Shown piece by piece: positions 35,049-44,185 of a DNA stretch of 64,000 nt. The notes beneath the pieces were generated by a model, which saw only the letters and a program-made list of their open reading frames with translations, did not search any database and was not told the DNA's origin. Each line of letters opens with the position of its first letter. Position 1 is the stretch's first letter. Origin of the DNA: Okibacterium fritillariae (GTDB lineage: Bacteria; Actinomycetota; Actinomycetes; Actinomycetales; Microbacteriaceae); assembly GCF_900167575.1 (NCBI RefSeq), contig NZ_FUZP01000001.1, forward strand, positions 1,860,001 through 1,924,000, in the 5' to 3' direction. Position numbers and translations under genes: made by a program.

Positions 35049-36842
35049 GAGGATGGGGAGGTGTTCGCGCGCGATGCGACGGGCGTCGGCGGCTGTCGGG
35101 GCGGCGACGACCGCGGCCGCGATGGTCTGCGCCTCGTCGAGCGTGACCGAGCGCAGCACGGTGGAGACGGCCTGGATGGCACGTGACGTCATCGAGAGTG
35201 TCGTGACGCCGAGGCCCACGAGCACGACCGCGAGGGCCGGATCGGCTGCGGCCTCGCCGCACACGCCGACCGGTTTGCCCGTCGCGGCCGAGGCGGAGGC
35301 CGTCGCTGTGCCGCCGTCGACTCCCGGCGCTGAGCCCGCGCCCGCTTCGGTACTGACCGCTGCGCGACCCGCCTGGCCGACGTGTTGCACGAGCTGGAGC
35401 ACAGCGGGCTGCCACGGGTCGTTGAGCGCCGAGAGCGAGCCGAGCTGGCGGTCCGCGGCCATCGTGTACTGCGTGAGGTCGTTGGTGCCGAGGCTCACGA
35501 AATCGGCCGTGGCGAAGATGTGCGCGGCCGTCAGAGCGGCCGACGGCACCTCGATCATGACGCCGTTGGTGGGCAGCCCCGCCTCGCGGCAGAGACCCAC
35601 GAAGTCGGCGGCCTCGTCAGCGGTGGCGATCATGGGGGCCATGACCCAGACATCCGCGTTCTCGGCCTCGCGTGCGGTCTGGATGGCGCGCAGCTGGTTG
35701 ACGAGCACCTGACGCTTCTCGAGCGACGTGCGATAGCCACGGATGCCGAGGGCCGGGTTGGGCTCGTCGTCGTTGGTGAGGAACGCGAGGGGTTTGTCGG
35801 CGCCCGCGTCGAGCGTGCGCAACACGACCTTCTTGCCGGGGAACGCCGCGAAGACGGCGCGGTAGTCGGACACCTGCTCCTCGACGGAGGGTTCGGTGTC
35901 GCGGCCGAGGAAGAGGAATTCGGTGCGGAAGAGGCCGACACCCTGCGCGTTCGCGTCGACGGCTGCCGCAGCATCTTTGACGCCGCCGATGTTGGCGAGC
36001 AGGGCGACCTCGTGGCCGTCGGACAGGCGACCGGTGCCGTCGAAGGGCACGAGGGCCTCGGACTGACGGGCGGCGAGGTCGGCGTCGGCGCGTTCGGCAT
36101 CCGACGGGTCGGGGATGACGCGGCCGCGGGTTCCGTCGACATAGACCTCGACCCCGTCGACCAGCGTCGTGGCCTGCGGCGCCGCCACGACGGCGGGGAT
36201 GCCGAGGGCGCGCGCGAGGATGGCCGTGTGCGACTGGGGGCCGCCGTCGCTCGTGACGAGCGCGATGACCTGGGCCGGGTCGAGCGTTGCCGTGTCGGCC
36301 GGCGCGAGGTCGACGGCGACAAGCACGTAGGGGTGGCCGGGGTTCGGCAGGCCGGGTGCCGAGACACCGCGGAGGGCGGCCACAAGGCGGGCGCGCACGT
36401 CGTAGACGTCTTGCGCGCGCTCCCCCATGTAGCCGCCGAGGGCCGCGAACTGTTCGGCGATCGACGTTCCCGCCTCCCAGACGGCGCGTTCGGCGCTGCG
36501 GCCGTCGTCGAGCAGCTTCTTCGCGGCCTTGGCGAGCGTGGGGTCGGAGGCCATGAGCGCGGTCGCCTCGAGCACGTCGCGCGCGTCACCGGAGACGGTC
36601 TCGGCGCGGGCCGTGAGTTCGGCCTGGACGACGGCTGCGGCATCCGTGATGCGGGCGTATTCGTCGTCGATGCTGCGACCCGGCGCGGCCTTCTCGGCCG
36701 GATCGGGGGCCTCGACCGGAGGGGCCATGCGGGCGACCCGACCGATGACCCGGCCGGGGCTGACGCCCACACCCGTGATGTCGGAAGAAGCGGCGGGGGC
36801 GTCGGGCGCCGATGCCGTGGACGGGATGGACGTGTTGCTCAT
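35031..36842 (-). CDS. ptsI: PTS Enzyme I (phosphoenolpyruvate-protein phosphotransferase)
   Basis: Starts the PTS by moving phosphate from PEP to HPr. The 603-residue protein has the phosphohistidine motif GGPQSHTAILARALGIPAVV with His205, the PEP-binding barrel with LFRTEFLFLGR and LRTLDAGADKPL, and the conserved Cys in VGVCGEAAADP. An N-terminal Ser/Ala/Pro-rich stretch of about 20 residues precedes the conserved start. It lies 63 bases after fruA and before ptsH in one operon. Confidence 0.95.
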   Translation of the reverse strand: MSNTSIPSTASAPDAPAASSDITGVGVSPGRVIGRVARMAPPVEAPDPAEKAAPGRSIDDEYARITDAAAVVQAELTARAETVSGDARDVLEATALMASDPTLAKAAKKLLDDGRSAERAVWEAGTSIAEQFAALGGYMGERAQDVYDVRARLVAALRGVSAPGLPNPGHPYVLVAVDLAPADTATLDPAQVIALVTSDGGPQSHTAILARALGIPAVVAAPQATTLVDGVEVYVDGTRGRVIPDPSDAERADADLAARQSEALVPFDGTGRLSDGHEVALLANIGGVKDAAAAVDANAQGVGLFRTEFLFLGRDTEPSVEEQVSDYRAVFAAFPGKKVVLRTLDAGADKPLAFLTNDDEPNPALGIRGYRTSLEKRQVLVNQLRAIQTAREAENADVWVMAPMIATADEAADFVGLCREAGLPTNGVMIEVPSAALTAAHIFATADFVSLGTNDLTQYTMAADRQLGSLSALNDPWQPAVLQLVQHVGQAGRAAVSTEAGAGSAPGVDGGTATASASAATGKPVGVCGEAAADPALAVVLVGLGVTTLSMTSRAIQAVSTVLRSVTLDEAQTIAAAVVAAPTAADARRIAREHLPILETLGL

Positions 36843-36905
36843 AGTCGGGTCCTCGCAAGAGTGGTGCGGGCGGATGCAGCGGCTCGCGGCATCCGCCCTA
36901 GGAGT

Positions 36906-39080
36906 TTAGGCCGCGGGGGCCGGTTCGCGCACGGCGCCGGAGGTGACCGAGGAACCAGCGCCCGTGCCATCCGCTGCCACCGTGGGACGCTTGCGCACCC
37001 ACCGCTTCAGCGCGATGACGGCCAGCGCCGAGACGATCATGCCCACCAGGATGGCGACCAGGAACATGCCGAAGTTGCCGATGGCGAAGAACACGAACAC
37101 ACCGCCGTGGGGGGCCTGCGACGTGACGCCCGAGGCCATGATGATGGCACCCGTGGTGGACGCGCCGAGGATGGAGGCGGGGATGACGCGCAGCGGGTCG
37201 ACGGCCGCGAACGGGATCGCGCCCTCGGAGATGAAGGCCAGGCCGAGCGCCCACGCCGCCTTGCCGTTCTCGCGTTCGACGGCTGTGAAGAGCTTGCGGT
37301 CGAGCACGGTGGCGAGGGCGAGAGCGAGCGGCGGCACCATCCCGGCGGCCATGACGGTGGCCATGATCTGCCAGGGGGCTTCGTTCGAGAGGCTGCCGGC
37401 ACCGAGACCCGCGACGGCGAACGAGTAGGCGACCTTGTTGATCGGTCCACCCAGGTCGACGGCCATCATGGCACCGAGGATGATTCCGAGCACGACGGCC
37501 GATGCACCGGTCAGCGAGCTGAGCCACGTGTTCAGGCCCGTGGTGAGCGCGGCGATCGGGCCACCCAGCACCACGACCATGAGGCCGGACGCGACGATCG
37601 AGCCGACGAGCGGGATGATGACGACGGGCATGAGACCGCGCAACCAGCGCGCCACCTTGAGGCGGCCGAGGGCGTAGGCGATGCCACCGGCCAGCAAACC
37701 ACCCGCGAGACCGCCGATGAAACCGGCACCCATGAGGAGCGACACGGCACCGGCCGTGAAACCGGGCGCGATGCCCGGCCGGTCGGCGATGGCGTAGGCG
37801 ATGTAGCCCGCGAGGGCCGGCACGAGGAACGCGATCGACGCGTTACCGATGGCGAAGAAGACCGCGCCCAGGTAGTAGAGCAGCCCCTGCTCGGGCAGGT
37901 TGAACACGCTGTTCTGCACGATGATGTCTTTCGCGACATCGCTGATCTGGTAGCCGCCGAAGAGGAAACCGAGGGCCATCAAGAGGCCACCGCCGGCGAC
38001 GAACGGGATCATGTAGCTGACGCCCGTGAGCAGCCAGCGCTTGAGCTTCTGGCCGAAGTGCTCGTCGATGCCACCCTGATCGGCGGAGGCGTCGGCGCCG
38101 GCGGCACCGGCACCCGCGCCCGGAACGCGTCGCGCGTTCGGGTCGGTGGCGGCCGCGAGGGCCTCGGCGACCATCTCGTCGGGTTCGTCGATGCCGCGCT
38201 TGACGGGCGCCTGGATGACCGGTTTGCCGGCGAAGCGGGCGCGGTCGCGCACGTCGACGTCGACCGCGAAGACGACGGCCGACGCGCGCTCGATGAGTTT
38301 CGGGTCGAGCGGCGTGGCGGCCGACGAGCCCTGCGTCTCGATGTGCAGCTCGACACCCGCGCGTTCGGCCGCGGCGACGAGGGAGTCGGCGGCCATATAA
38401 GTGTGGGCGATGCCCGTGGGGCAGGCGGTGACGCCGACGAGGAGGGGCTTCTCGGCGGGGGCCGAGGCGGGCGCGGCCTGGTCGGTCGAGGTGGCGGCCG
38501 CGGCGGTCGGCTGGGCTGCGGACTGAACGGCGGGGGCCGCGTGCGCCGGGCCGGAGGTCGATGCGGCGGAGGATTCGCCGGCGGGTGACGCGGATGCTGC
38601 GGCTGCGGCATCCGGGCTCGCTGCGGGCTTGTCGGCCACGGCGCCCTCGACGAGCGACACGATCTCGGCGGGCGTCTTCGCCTGGCGCAGGGCCGCCGTG
38701 AAGTCCTTCTTGATGAGCGACCGGGCGAGCTTCGACAGCAGCGCGAGGTGGGTCTGATCGGCGCCATCCGGGGCCGCGATGAAGAAGATGAGGTCGGCGG
38801 GGCCGTCCTTGGCGCCGAAGTCGACGGCGGGGTTCGGGCGGGCCATGGCGAGCGTCGGCGTGTTGACGGCGGTCGAACGGCAGTGCGGGATAGCGATGCC
38901 GCCCGGGATGCCGGTGTCGGTCTTGCCCTCGCGCTCCCACGCATCGGCGTAGAGGGCGTCGACATCGGACGCGCGACCGGCGTCGACGACGAGCCCGGCG
39001 AGGGCGCGGATGACCTCGGAACGCTCGGCACCGAGGTTCACGTCGAGCAGCACCAGGGACGGTGTGATCAGATCGGACAT
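36906..39080 (-). CDS. fruA: Fructose PTS Enzyme II, fused EIIABC
   Basis: Imports fructose and phosphorylates it at C1. The 724-residue fusion has EIIA (about 1-150, PHCRS with phospho-His66), an Ala/Pro linker, EIIB (about 213-315, VGVTACPTGIAHTY with phospho-Cys220), and the membrane EIIC (about 350-700, eight to ten helices including GGGLLMALGFLFGG). Order A-B-C is standard for actinobacterial fructose permeases. It is 13 bases after fruK, so the pair is tightly coupled. Confidence 0.96.
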   Translation of the reverse strand: MSDLITPSLVLLDVNLGAERSEVIRALAGLVVDAGRASDVDALYADAWEREGKTDTGIPGGIAIPHCRSTAVNTPTLAMARPNPAVDFGAKDGPADLIFFIAAPDGADQTHLALLSKLARSLIKKDFTAALRQAKTPAEIVSLVEGAVADKPAASPDAAAAASASPAGESSAASTSGPAHAAPAVQSAAQPTAAAATSTDQAAPASAPAEKPLLVGVTACPTGIAHTYMAADSLVAAAERAGVELHIETQGSSAATPLDPKLIERASAVVFAVDVDVRDRARFAGKPVIQAPVKRGIDEPDEMVAEALAAATDPNARRVPGAGAGAAGADASADQGGIDEHFGQKLKRWLLTGVSYMIPFVAGGGLLMALGFLFGGYQISDVAKDIIVQNSVFNLPEQGLLYYLGAVFFAIGNASIAFLVPALAGYIAYAIADRPGIAPGFTAGAVSLLMGAGFIGGLAGGLLAGGIAYALGRLKVARWLRGLMPVVIIPLVGSIVASGLMVVVLGGPIAALTTGLNTWLSSLTGASAVVLGIILGAMMAVDLGGPINKVAYSFAVAGLGAGSLSNEAPWQIMATVMAAGMVPPLALALATVLDRKLFTAVERENGKAAWALGLAFISEGAIPFAAVDPLRVIPASILGASTTGAIIMASGVTSQAPHGGVFVFFAIGNFGMFLVAILVGMIVSALAVIALKRWVRKRPTVAADGTGAGSSVTSGAVREPAPAA

Positions 39081-39093
39081 GGGGACAATCTCC

Positions 39094-40146
39094 TTACTGG
39101 AGTCCGGCGGCGATGCGCGGAATCGGGCTGACGACGATGTCGCCGGGGTGGGTCTGTTCGGGTGAGGGCACGGTCGAACCGGGCAGGGATGCGGCCGCCG
39201 CGCCGTGCGCGACCGCCTGGGCGAGCGCGTCGGGGGCCGAGGCGCCGTTCGTGAGGGCGTAGAGGAAACCGGCCAGCGACGAGTCGCCGGCGCCGACCGT
39301 GGAGCGGGCCGTGATGCGCGGGGCGGGGGCGAACCAGGCGCCGTCGCGCGTGACGAGCACGGCGCCGCGCGAGCCGAGCGTGCAGAGGACCGCCCGCACG
39401 CCGCCGTGGTCGTCGCAGCGCGGGGTGCCGTCGGGCGAGAAACCGGGGGTGTGCACGTGGCTGTCGCGCGAGGGCGCCAGCGACGACGCTTCGATCAATC
39501 GGGCGGCCGCGGCGGCGGCGGCGGCGGGATCGGCCTCGAAGGAGTCCTCGTCGCCCTCCCCCGTGACCTCGGCCAGTTCGGCGGCGTTCGGTTTGATGAG
39601 GTCGATGCGGTGACCCGAGGAGACGAGCGCCTCGAACGGGGCGCCCGATCCGTCGACCGCGACGAAGGGGCGGGTGGGCGCGGCATCCACGGCGGTCAGC
39701 ACGTCGACATAGAAGTCGTCGCCCGCGCCGGGGGGCACCGAGCCGGCCAGAACCAGCCAGCGAGCGGATGCGGCGTGCCCGGCCACGAGGGTCACGAGCT
39801 CGGCGCGCGCCGGGGCGCTCAGCCGCGGCCCGGGTTCGTTGATCTTCGTCGTCGTGCCGTCGGGTTCGGTCAGCGTGAGGTTGGAGCGGAGCGGCGCGCC
39901 GACCGGCACGTTCTCCACCTCGATACCGAGCGCCCGCACGGCCACGACGAGCGCATCGTCGTCGTCGCCCGGCAGCACCGCGACGGTATCGAGGCCCGAG
40001 GCGCGCACGGCACGGGACACGTTGACGCCCTTGCCGCCCGGCTCCTGGTGAGAGGTCAGCGCGCGCTGCACGTCGCCGCGAGCAAGCGGGGCGCCCAGCT
40101 CGACCGTGCGGTCGAGGGACGGGTTGGCCGTGAGCGTGACGATCAT
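39094..40146 (-). CDS. fruK: 1-phosphofructokinase
   Basis: PfkB-family kinase that converts fructose 1-phosphate to fructose 1,6-bisphosphate. The 350-residue protein begins MIVTLTANPSLDRTVEL, has GGKGVNVSRA (family signature 1) and TVGAGDSSLAGFLYAL (signature 2 with catalytic Asp). An acidic and Ala-rich insertion (about residues 188-215, DEDSFEADPAAAAAAAA) makes it longer than the usual 310. Its ATG overlaps the fruR stop by four bases. Confidence 0.95.
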   Translation of the reverse strand: MIVTLTANPSLDRTVELGAPLARGDVQRALTSHQEPGGKGVNVSRAVRASGLDTVAVLPGDDDDALVVAVRALGIEVENVPVGAPLRSNLTLTEPDGTTTKINEPGPRLSAPARAELVTLVAGHAASARWLVLAGSVPPGAGDDFYVDVLTAVDAAPTRPFVAVDGSGAPFEALVSSGHRIDLIKPNAAELAEVTGEGDEDSFEADPAAAAAAAARLIEASSLAPSRDSHVHTPGFSPDGTPRCDDHGGVRAVLCTLGSRGAVLVTRDGAWFAPAPRITARSTVGAGDSSLAGFLYALTNGASAPDALAQAVAHGAAAASLPGSTVPSPEQTHPGDIVVSPIPRIAAGLQ

Positions 40147-40931
40147 GCGAGCACCGTTTCGACATCGGCGAGGCCCAGCGCGTCGTCGAGATCGGCGGGG
40201 AGCGCGGCATCCGTGATGAGGGTGTCGAGGTGGTCGAGGTCGGCGAACCGGAAGAGGGCCTCTTCGCCCACCTTCGTCGAGTCGACGAGCGCCACGACGC
40301 GCCGGGCGCCGCGCACGATGGCCGCCTTGACGGCGCCCTCGAGTTCGTCGGGCGTGGAGAGGCCGAAGTCGGCGCTCAGGCCGTTGGCGCCGATGAAGGC
40401 GATGTCGGGGCGGATGCGCGAGAGCTCATCGACCGTCGAGGTGCCGACCGCGGCGCTCGTGATGCCACGCACGCGACCGCCGACGAGGTGCAGTTCGAGG
40501 TGCGGGCTCTGGTGCAGCACGGCGGCAATAGGCACCGAGTTGGTGATGACCGTGAGGGTCTGCGACTCGGAGACCGGGGTCCACTCGGCGAGTAGTTCAG
40601 CCAGGCGGCCCGTGGTGGTTCCCGCGTCGAGCACGATCGAGCCCGAGAAGGTGGGCGGCAGCATGCGAAAGGCGGCGTGAGCGATGGCGTCCTTGGCTTC
40701 GCTGCGCTGCTCCTGCCGCACGGCGATGCTCGATTCGGCCACGCTCGTGCGATCGGCCGTGACGGCTCCCCCGTGCACGCGGCGCAGCAGGCCGGCGGCT
40801 TCGAGCTGGTCGAGGTCACGGCGCACGGTCTCGGCGGTGACGTCGAAGCGGCGGGAGAGATCGGAGACCGACACGCGGCCCGCGGTGTGCAGCACGTCGG
40901 TGATGAGTGCGTGTCGCTCTGCTTGATACAT
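40143..40931 (-). CDS. fruR: DeoR-family repressor of the fru operon
   Basis: A 262-residue regulator with a DeoR helix-turn-helix (ALITDVLHTAGRVSVSDLSRRFDVTAETVRRDLDQLE) and a sugar-phosphate-binding C-terminal domain (VLDAGTTTGRLAE, GANGLSADFGLSTPDELE). As first gene of the fru operon it probably responds to fructose 1-phosphate or fructose 1,6-bisphosphate. ATG at 40931 follows AAGGA by eight bases; the longer frame to 41045 crosses the promoter. Confidence 0.92.
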   Translation of the reverse strand: MYQAERHALITDVLHTAGRVSVSDLSRRFDVTAETVRRDLDQLEAAGLLRRVHGGAVTADRTSVAESSIAVRQEQRSEAKDAIAHAAFRMLPPTFSGSIVLDAGTTTGRLAELLAEWTPVSESQTLTVITNSVPIAAVLHQSPHLELHLVGGRVRGITSAAVGTSTVDELSRIRPDIAFIGANGLSADFGLSTPDELEGAVKAAIVRGARRVVALVDSTKVGEEALFRFADLDHLDTLITDAALPADLDDALGLADVETVLA

Positions 40932-40972
40932 GTGTCGTCCTTGACGGTATGTCGTGTGCGGTGTTGGGGATG

Positions 40973-41040
40973 ATTGTAGGCACGAAGATTCCTCTAATGC
41001 AACACAAACACAGATAGTCACACATAAAACAACATTGACG
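40973..41040 (-). promoter_or_regulatory. fru operon promoter with TGTTT-rich operator candidates
   Basis: On the minus strand a -35 TTGCAT (40997-41002) and a -10 TACAAT (40973-40978) are 18 bases apart, 41 bases before the fruR start. Just upstream, two T/G-rich elements (TGTGTTTGTGTTG at 41000-41012 and TGTTGTTTTATGTGTG near 41022-41037) form imperfect direct repeats that could be FruR targets. The segment is the most AT-rich in this region. Confidence 0.65.
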
Positions 41041-41050
41041 GGCACAGAAA

Positions 41051-41078
41051 AGGCCCGCCATCCGTGGATGGCGGGCCT
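41051..41078 (-). terminator. Terminator of the DUF5684-like gene
   Basis: Perfect stem AGGCCCGCCATCC (41051-41063) with its complement to 41078; on the minus strand it is followed by TTTTCTGT. It lies 69 bases past the stop of the gene at 41148. Confidence 0.88.
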
Positions 41079-41084
41079 CTCGTG

Positions 41085-41133
41085 GCGGGCGGCTTCATGC
41101 CCGCGGGCGGCTTCATGCCCGCGGGCGGCTGAG
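41085..41133. repeat. 18-bp tandem repeat, about 2.5 copies
   Basis: Two identical units GCGGGCGGCTTCATGCCC (41085-41102, 41103-41120) and a partial third. The array sits between the stop codon of the DUF5684-like gene and its terminator, so it is in the 3' UTR. Confidence 0.85.
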
Positions 41134-41147
41134 CGACCGCAGGGCGG

Positions 41148-41558
41148 TTACGCCACCGCGGGGCGCTGGTTGCCGCGCGGCACGCCCTGATACTGCGACT
41201 TGCCGTATCCGAGGATCAGGAAGCCGATGATGAAGAACAGCCACAGGCCGACGATGCCGAACACGGCCGAACGACGGAAGGCCGCGGCGATGTCGAGAGC
41301 CACGAGGATGTGGATGACGATGTTGACGATCGGGATGAAGTAGAGGATCGTCCACCATCCGGGGCGGTTGGCCACCTTCACCAACGTGTAGATGTTGAAG
41401 ATCGGGATGAGGGCGGCCCATCCGGGCCGACCGGCTTTCACGAACACCGGCCACAGCGCCACCACCATGAGCACGTAGCTGATGAGGCCGCTGGCGCTGT
41501 AGAAGGTGGAGATCGCTCCGACCTGGTCGGAGTCGTAGGTCGTCATGAGTTCGAACAC
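41148..41558 (-). CDS. Small membrane protein, DUF5684-like
   Basis: A 136-residue protein with three to four hydrophobic helices. The segment AGRPGWAALIPIFNIYTLVKVANRPGWW is typical of DUF5684 and related small membrane proteins often annotated next to signal peptidases. No function is known. The start is a GTG at 41558 after GAGGGG; the in-frame ATG five codons later is an alternative. It has its own terminator and a tandem repeat in its 3' UTR. Confidence 0.75.
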   Translation of the reverse strand: MFELMTTYDSDQVGAISTFYSASGLISYVLMVVALWPVFVKAGRPGWAALIPIFNIYTLVKVANRPGWWTILYFIPIVNIVIHILVALDIAAAFRRSAVFGIVGLWLFFIIGFLILGYGKSQYQGVPRGNQRPAVA

Positions 41559-41659
41559 GGCTGGTTTTCCCCTCGGAATATGGATCGTCGCGCTCGCGAC
41601 GTCTCATGTTACTGGTGAGGATGCTTCACGAATAGGGGTTTCATCACCCTCGCTCGCGC

Positions 41660-41704
41660 TTGGTTAATTAGGTAAGGCTGCCCTAATGTAGGTATGCCTA
41701 ACAA
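41660..41704 (+). promoter_or_regulatory. Iron-box promoter: DtxR/IdeR operator over -35/-10
   Basis: TTAGGTAAGGCTGCCCTAA (41668-41686) matches 16 of 19 positions of the DtxR/IdeR consensus. A second overlapping element, TAGGTATGCCTAAC (41689-41702), follows. -35 TTGGTT (41660-41665) and -10 TAATGT (41684-41689), 18 bases apart, are covered by the boxes. The arrangement predicts repression in iron-replete cells. Confidence 0.85.
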
Positions 41705-41770
41705 CCTCTCCCGCGACATCCCCCCGCCTGCCCAGGCGGTATTCGTCGCGCCCGAAACGAAAGATCCTTT

Positions 41771-44032
41771 GTGAACACAGCACATCGAGGGTGGCTCGCA
41801 GCACCCCTCGCGGGAGCGCTCCTGCTCGTCCCGCTTCTCACCCCGGCGGCGGCCACCGCCGAGACCACCTCTCCCGCGGCCGTGACCTCGGCATCGTTGA
41901 CCCGCACCGCGAGCATCGCGCTCGGTCAACAGGCTCGCGACATCGCCATCGACAGCGTGCGCGGGCGGGTCATCGCTCCGAGCGACCGCGGCGCCGGCAC
42001 GCCCGGACTCGTGCAATGGACCACGGAGGGGGCTTTCGCGAGCGCCCCGACGAGCGTGGAGGTCTCGCCCGAGCCGTCGCTGGTCGACGTCGACGAGCGC
42101 ACGGGCCTGATCTACAGCGCCACGTATCGCGGAGGCATCCTCGACATCGTGGACCCGGCGAGCGCCACCGTGGTCGACCGGATCACGGGTCTTCCCTCCA
42201 CGCCGTCGGTGCTGGCCATCGACAGTGCCGCGCGCAAGGCCTATATCGCCACGAGCACCGTGACCGTGGTGGATCTCAACACCAAAGCCGTGACAACCAC
42301 CGCCATCTCGGCCGAGAAGTACCCGCTGCTGAAGGACATGCAGTTGGATGCCGCGACGGGCGTGCTCTGGATCGCCGAGGGCCGCGCGGGCGTCGTCACC
42401 GCCCTCGACCTCGCGACCGGGGCCTGGAAGAGTGACGTGCAGATCCCCATCAGCGCGTTCACCTTCGACGGCACGGCCGTGTCGGGCCGCCCCACCCAGC
42501 TCGCCGTCGACGAGGCGCTCGGGCACCTCTATGTGACGGTCGAGCCGAAGATCGGCGACGCGTTCTCCCGCGCGAAGATGCTGACCGTGGATACCCGCAC
42601 GGGGAAGATCCTCGGCTCCCCCGTCGAACTCGGCACGACCGTGCGCGAGATCGCGGTCAACGCGACGACGCACGAGGTCTCGGCCGTCAACGGCTACGAC
42701 AACACCCTGAGCGTCGTCGACCCGGCCACGTGGACGGTCGGTGCCACGCTCGACTTCACGGCCGAGGGTGTCACCTCGGGTACGGGCGTCGGTGCGGCGA
42801 ATGTGTGGGGCCTGGCCCTCAACGCGTCGACCGGCGCGGCCTATGTGTCTCACCCCTACAGCGGTTCGAGCGTGAGTGCGACGACGAGCGGAGTGTCGCA
42901 GGTGACCCGCTCGGGCGCCATCCCCGTCGTGACCGCACTGTCGCCCGCCCCCGGTCAGGGCGCCGACACCGATCCGACACCCGAACCGGGCGGCCCGGTG
43001 ACCAACCCGGTGTTCGACGGGCCCGCGGCGCCCGAGCTGGGGGCCGCGGCATCCGGTGCCGTCTTCACCCGCGACAACACCCTGTCGTGGAATGTGTCGA
43101 ACTATGCGACCGATTGGCCCGCCACGGTGTTCGGCGACGGGGTGAGCCTCGGCACAGACAACGTGTTCACGTTTGCGGGCGGGCGCGGGTGGACCGTCGA
43201 CAGCTCGGGTGAGAGCGAGATCGTGTGGCCCGGTGCGGTCGAGTACCGGCAGTACAAGACACTGGCCCCGGATGTATTCACGACGTTCGCGAACCCGGTA
43301 TTGCGCGTGGATGCCACGGGCACCGGAACCCTGTCGTTCGATGTGGCGTGGGGCGAGTCGGCGACGAGCGTGTCCCCCGGTTATCGGCGCGTGGTCGTGG
43401 CGACCTTCCCCGCCGGGGACCGTAGCACCGTGGATGCGGCGCGCACCCTCGTGGTCTCTCCCGACTATGCGGGGCGCGCCTATGTGAAGCCCGCGCAGCC
43501 CGGCCGCGTCTACCCGGACAGCTTCCCGGCCGAGTTCGTCGACTACATGACGGACGGCCTGCGCGGCTGGTGGATCGCGAGCGGCGCCGGCGGTGACGCC
43601 CGGAAGGCCCCGAACCCGGTGCGCATCGGTTATGCGGTGACGACGGATGCGGCGAGTCCCGAGGTCGAGACGCCGGGGACGGGTGAGCCCGGCGATCCTG
43701 GGACCGGGGAACCTGGGACCGGGGAGCCTGGGACGGATGAGCCTGCAACCGGTGACCCGGAGGGCGGGGAGACCGGGGAGCCCGGGGCTGGGACACCTGG
43801 GACCGATGAGCCCTCGACCCCCGACGGCGCCGTTGTTGCGGGCCGGGGCGCGGTTCTGCTGCCGCCGACCTCTGAGCGCGCCCGTCAGAGCACGGCCGAA
43901 CTATCGACGACCGGTTCGGATGTCGCTTCGGCCGCGCTTGCCGGAACCCTGCTGCTCGGTGCCGCCCTGATCGTGACGATCGCACGCCGACGCCGGAGCC
44001 TCGCTGCGCCGCAGTCTCGGATGGACCGCTAG
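41771..44032 (+). CDS. Iron-regulated surface protein: YncE-like propeller plus HtaA-like domain
   Basis: A 753-residue secreted protein: signal peptide (1-30); a beta-propeller-like region of about 350 residues with repeats such as DIVDPASATVVDRI and SVVDPATWTVGATL; an HtaA-like domain (about 430-626, opening LSWNVSNYATDW and containing FTFAGGRGW); a Gly/Glu/Pro repeat stalk (TGEPGTGEPGTDEP); and a C-terminal LSTTG, hydrophobic helix and RRRR tail. HtaA domains bind heme in corynebacteria, so heme capture at the surface is likely. The GTG at 41771 follows an iron-box promoter. No heme ABC transporter genes follow. Confidence 0.8.
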   Translation: MNTAHRGWLAAPLAGALLLVPLLTPAAATAETTSPAAVTSASLTRTASIALGQQARDIAIDSVRGRVIAPSDRGAGTPGLVQWTTEGAFASAPTSVEVSPEPSLVDVDERTGLIYSATYRGGILDIVDPASATVVDRITGLPSTPSVLAIDSAARKAYIATSTVTVVDLNTKAVTTTAISAEKYPLLKDMQLDAATGVLWIAEGRAGVVTALDLATGAWKSDVQIPISAFTFDGTAVSGRPTQLAVDEALGHLYVTVEPKIGDAFSRAKMLTVDTRTGKILGSPVELGTTVREIAVNATTHEVSAVNGYDNTLSVVDPATWTVGATLDFTAEGVTSGTGVGAANVWGLALNASTGAAYVSHPYSGSSVSATTSGVSQVTRSGAIPVVTALSPAPGQGADTDPTPEPGGPVTNPVFDGPAAPELGAAASGAVFTRDNTLSWNVSNYATDWPATVFGDGVSLGTDNVFTFAGGRGWTVDSSGESEIVWPGAVEYRQYKTLAPDVFTTFANPVLRVDATGTGTLSFDVAWGESATSVSPGYRRVVVATFPAGDRSTVDAARTLVVSPDYAGRAYVKPAQPGRVYPDSFPAEFVDYMTDGLRGWWIASGAGGDARKAPNPVRIGYAVTTDAASPEVETPGTGEPGDPGTGEPGTGEPGTDEPATGDPEGGETGEPGAGTPGTDEPSTPDGAVVAGRGAVLLPPTSERARQSTAELSTTGSDVASAALAGTLLLGAALIVTIARRRRSLAAPQSRMDR

Positions 44033-44131
44033 CTCTCGGAGCGGTCGGTGTTCGGGCCTCTCGTCGACCTCGGTCGGCGGGGGGCCCGGGCACGTGGTCC
44101 CTCGAATGCCCTGGGCCGGCGGTCATCGCCC

Positions 44132-44176
44132 GTGGTGGCGGTGGCGGTCGTGGTGGCGGTGGCAGTCGTGGTGGTA
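44132..44176. repeat. 18-bp GGTGGC-rich tandem repeat, about 2.5 copies
   Basis: Units GTGGTGGCGGTGGCGGTC (44132-44149) and a copy with one change (44150-44167), then a partial third. It lies ten bases beyond the stop of the VOC gene at 44186 in a convergent intergenic region. Confidence 0.8.
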
Positions 44177-44185
44177 GGGCGGCGC

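Noticed and set aside
35382-38588. 1068-codon plus-strand frame opposite ptsI and fruA
   Set aside because: Spans two real genes and their spacer, shows only low-complexity Arg/Gly/Asp/His runs. It is an antisense shadow.
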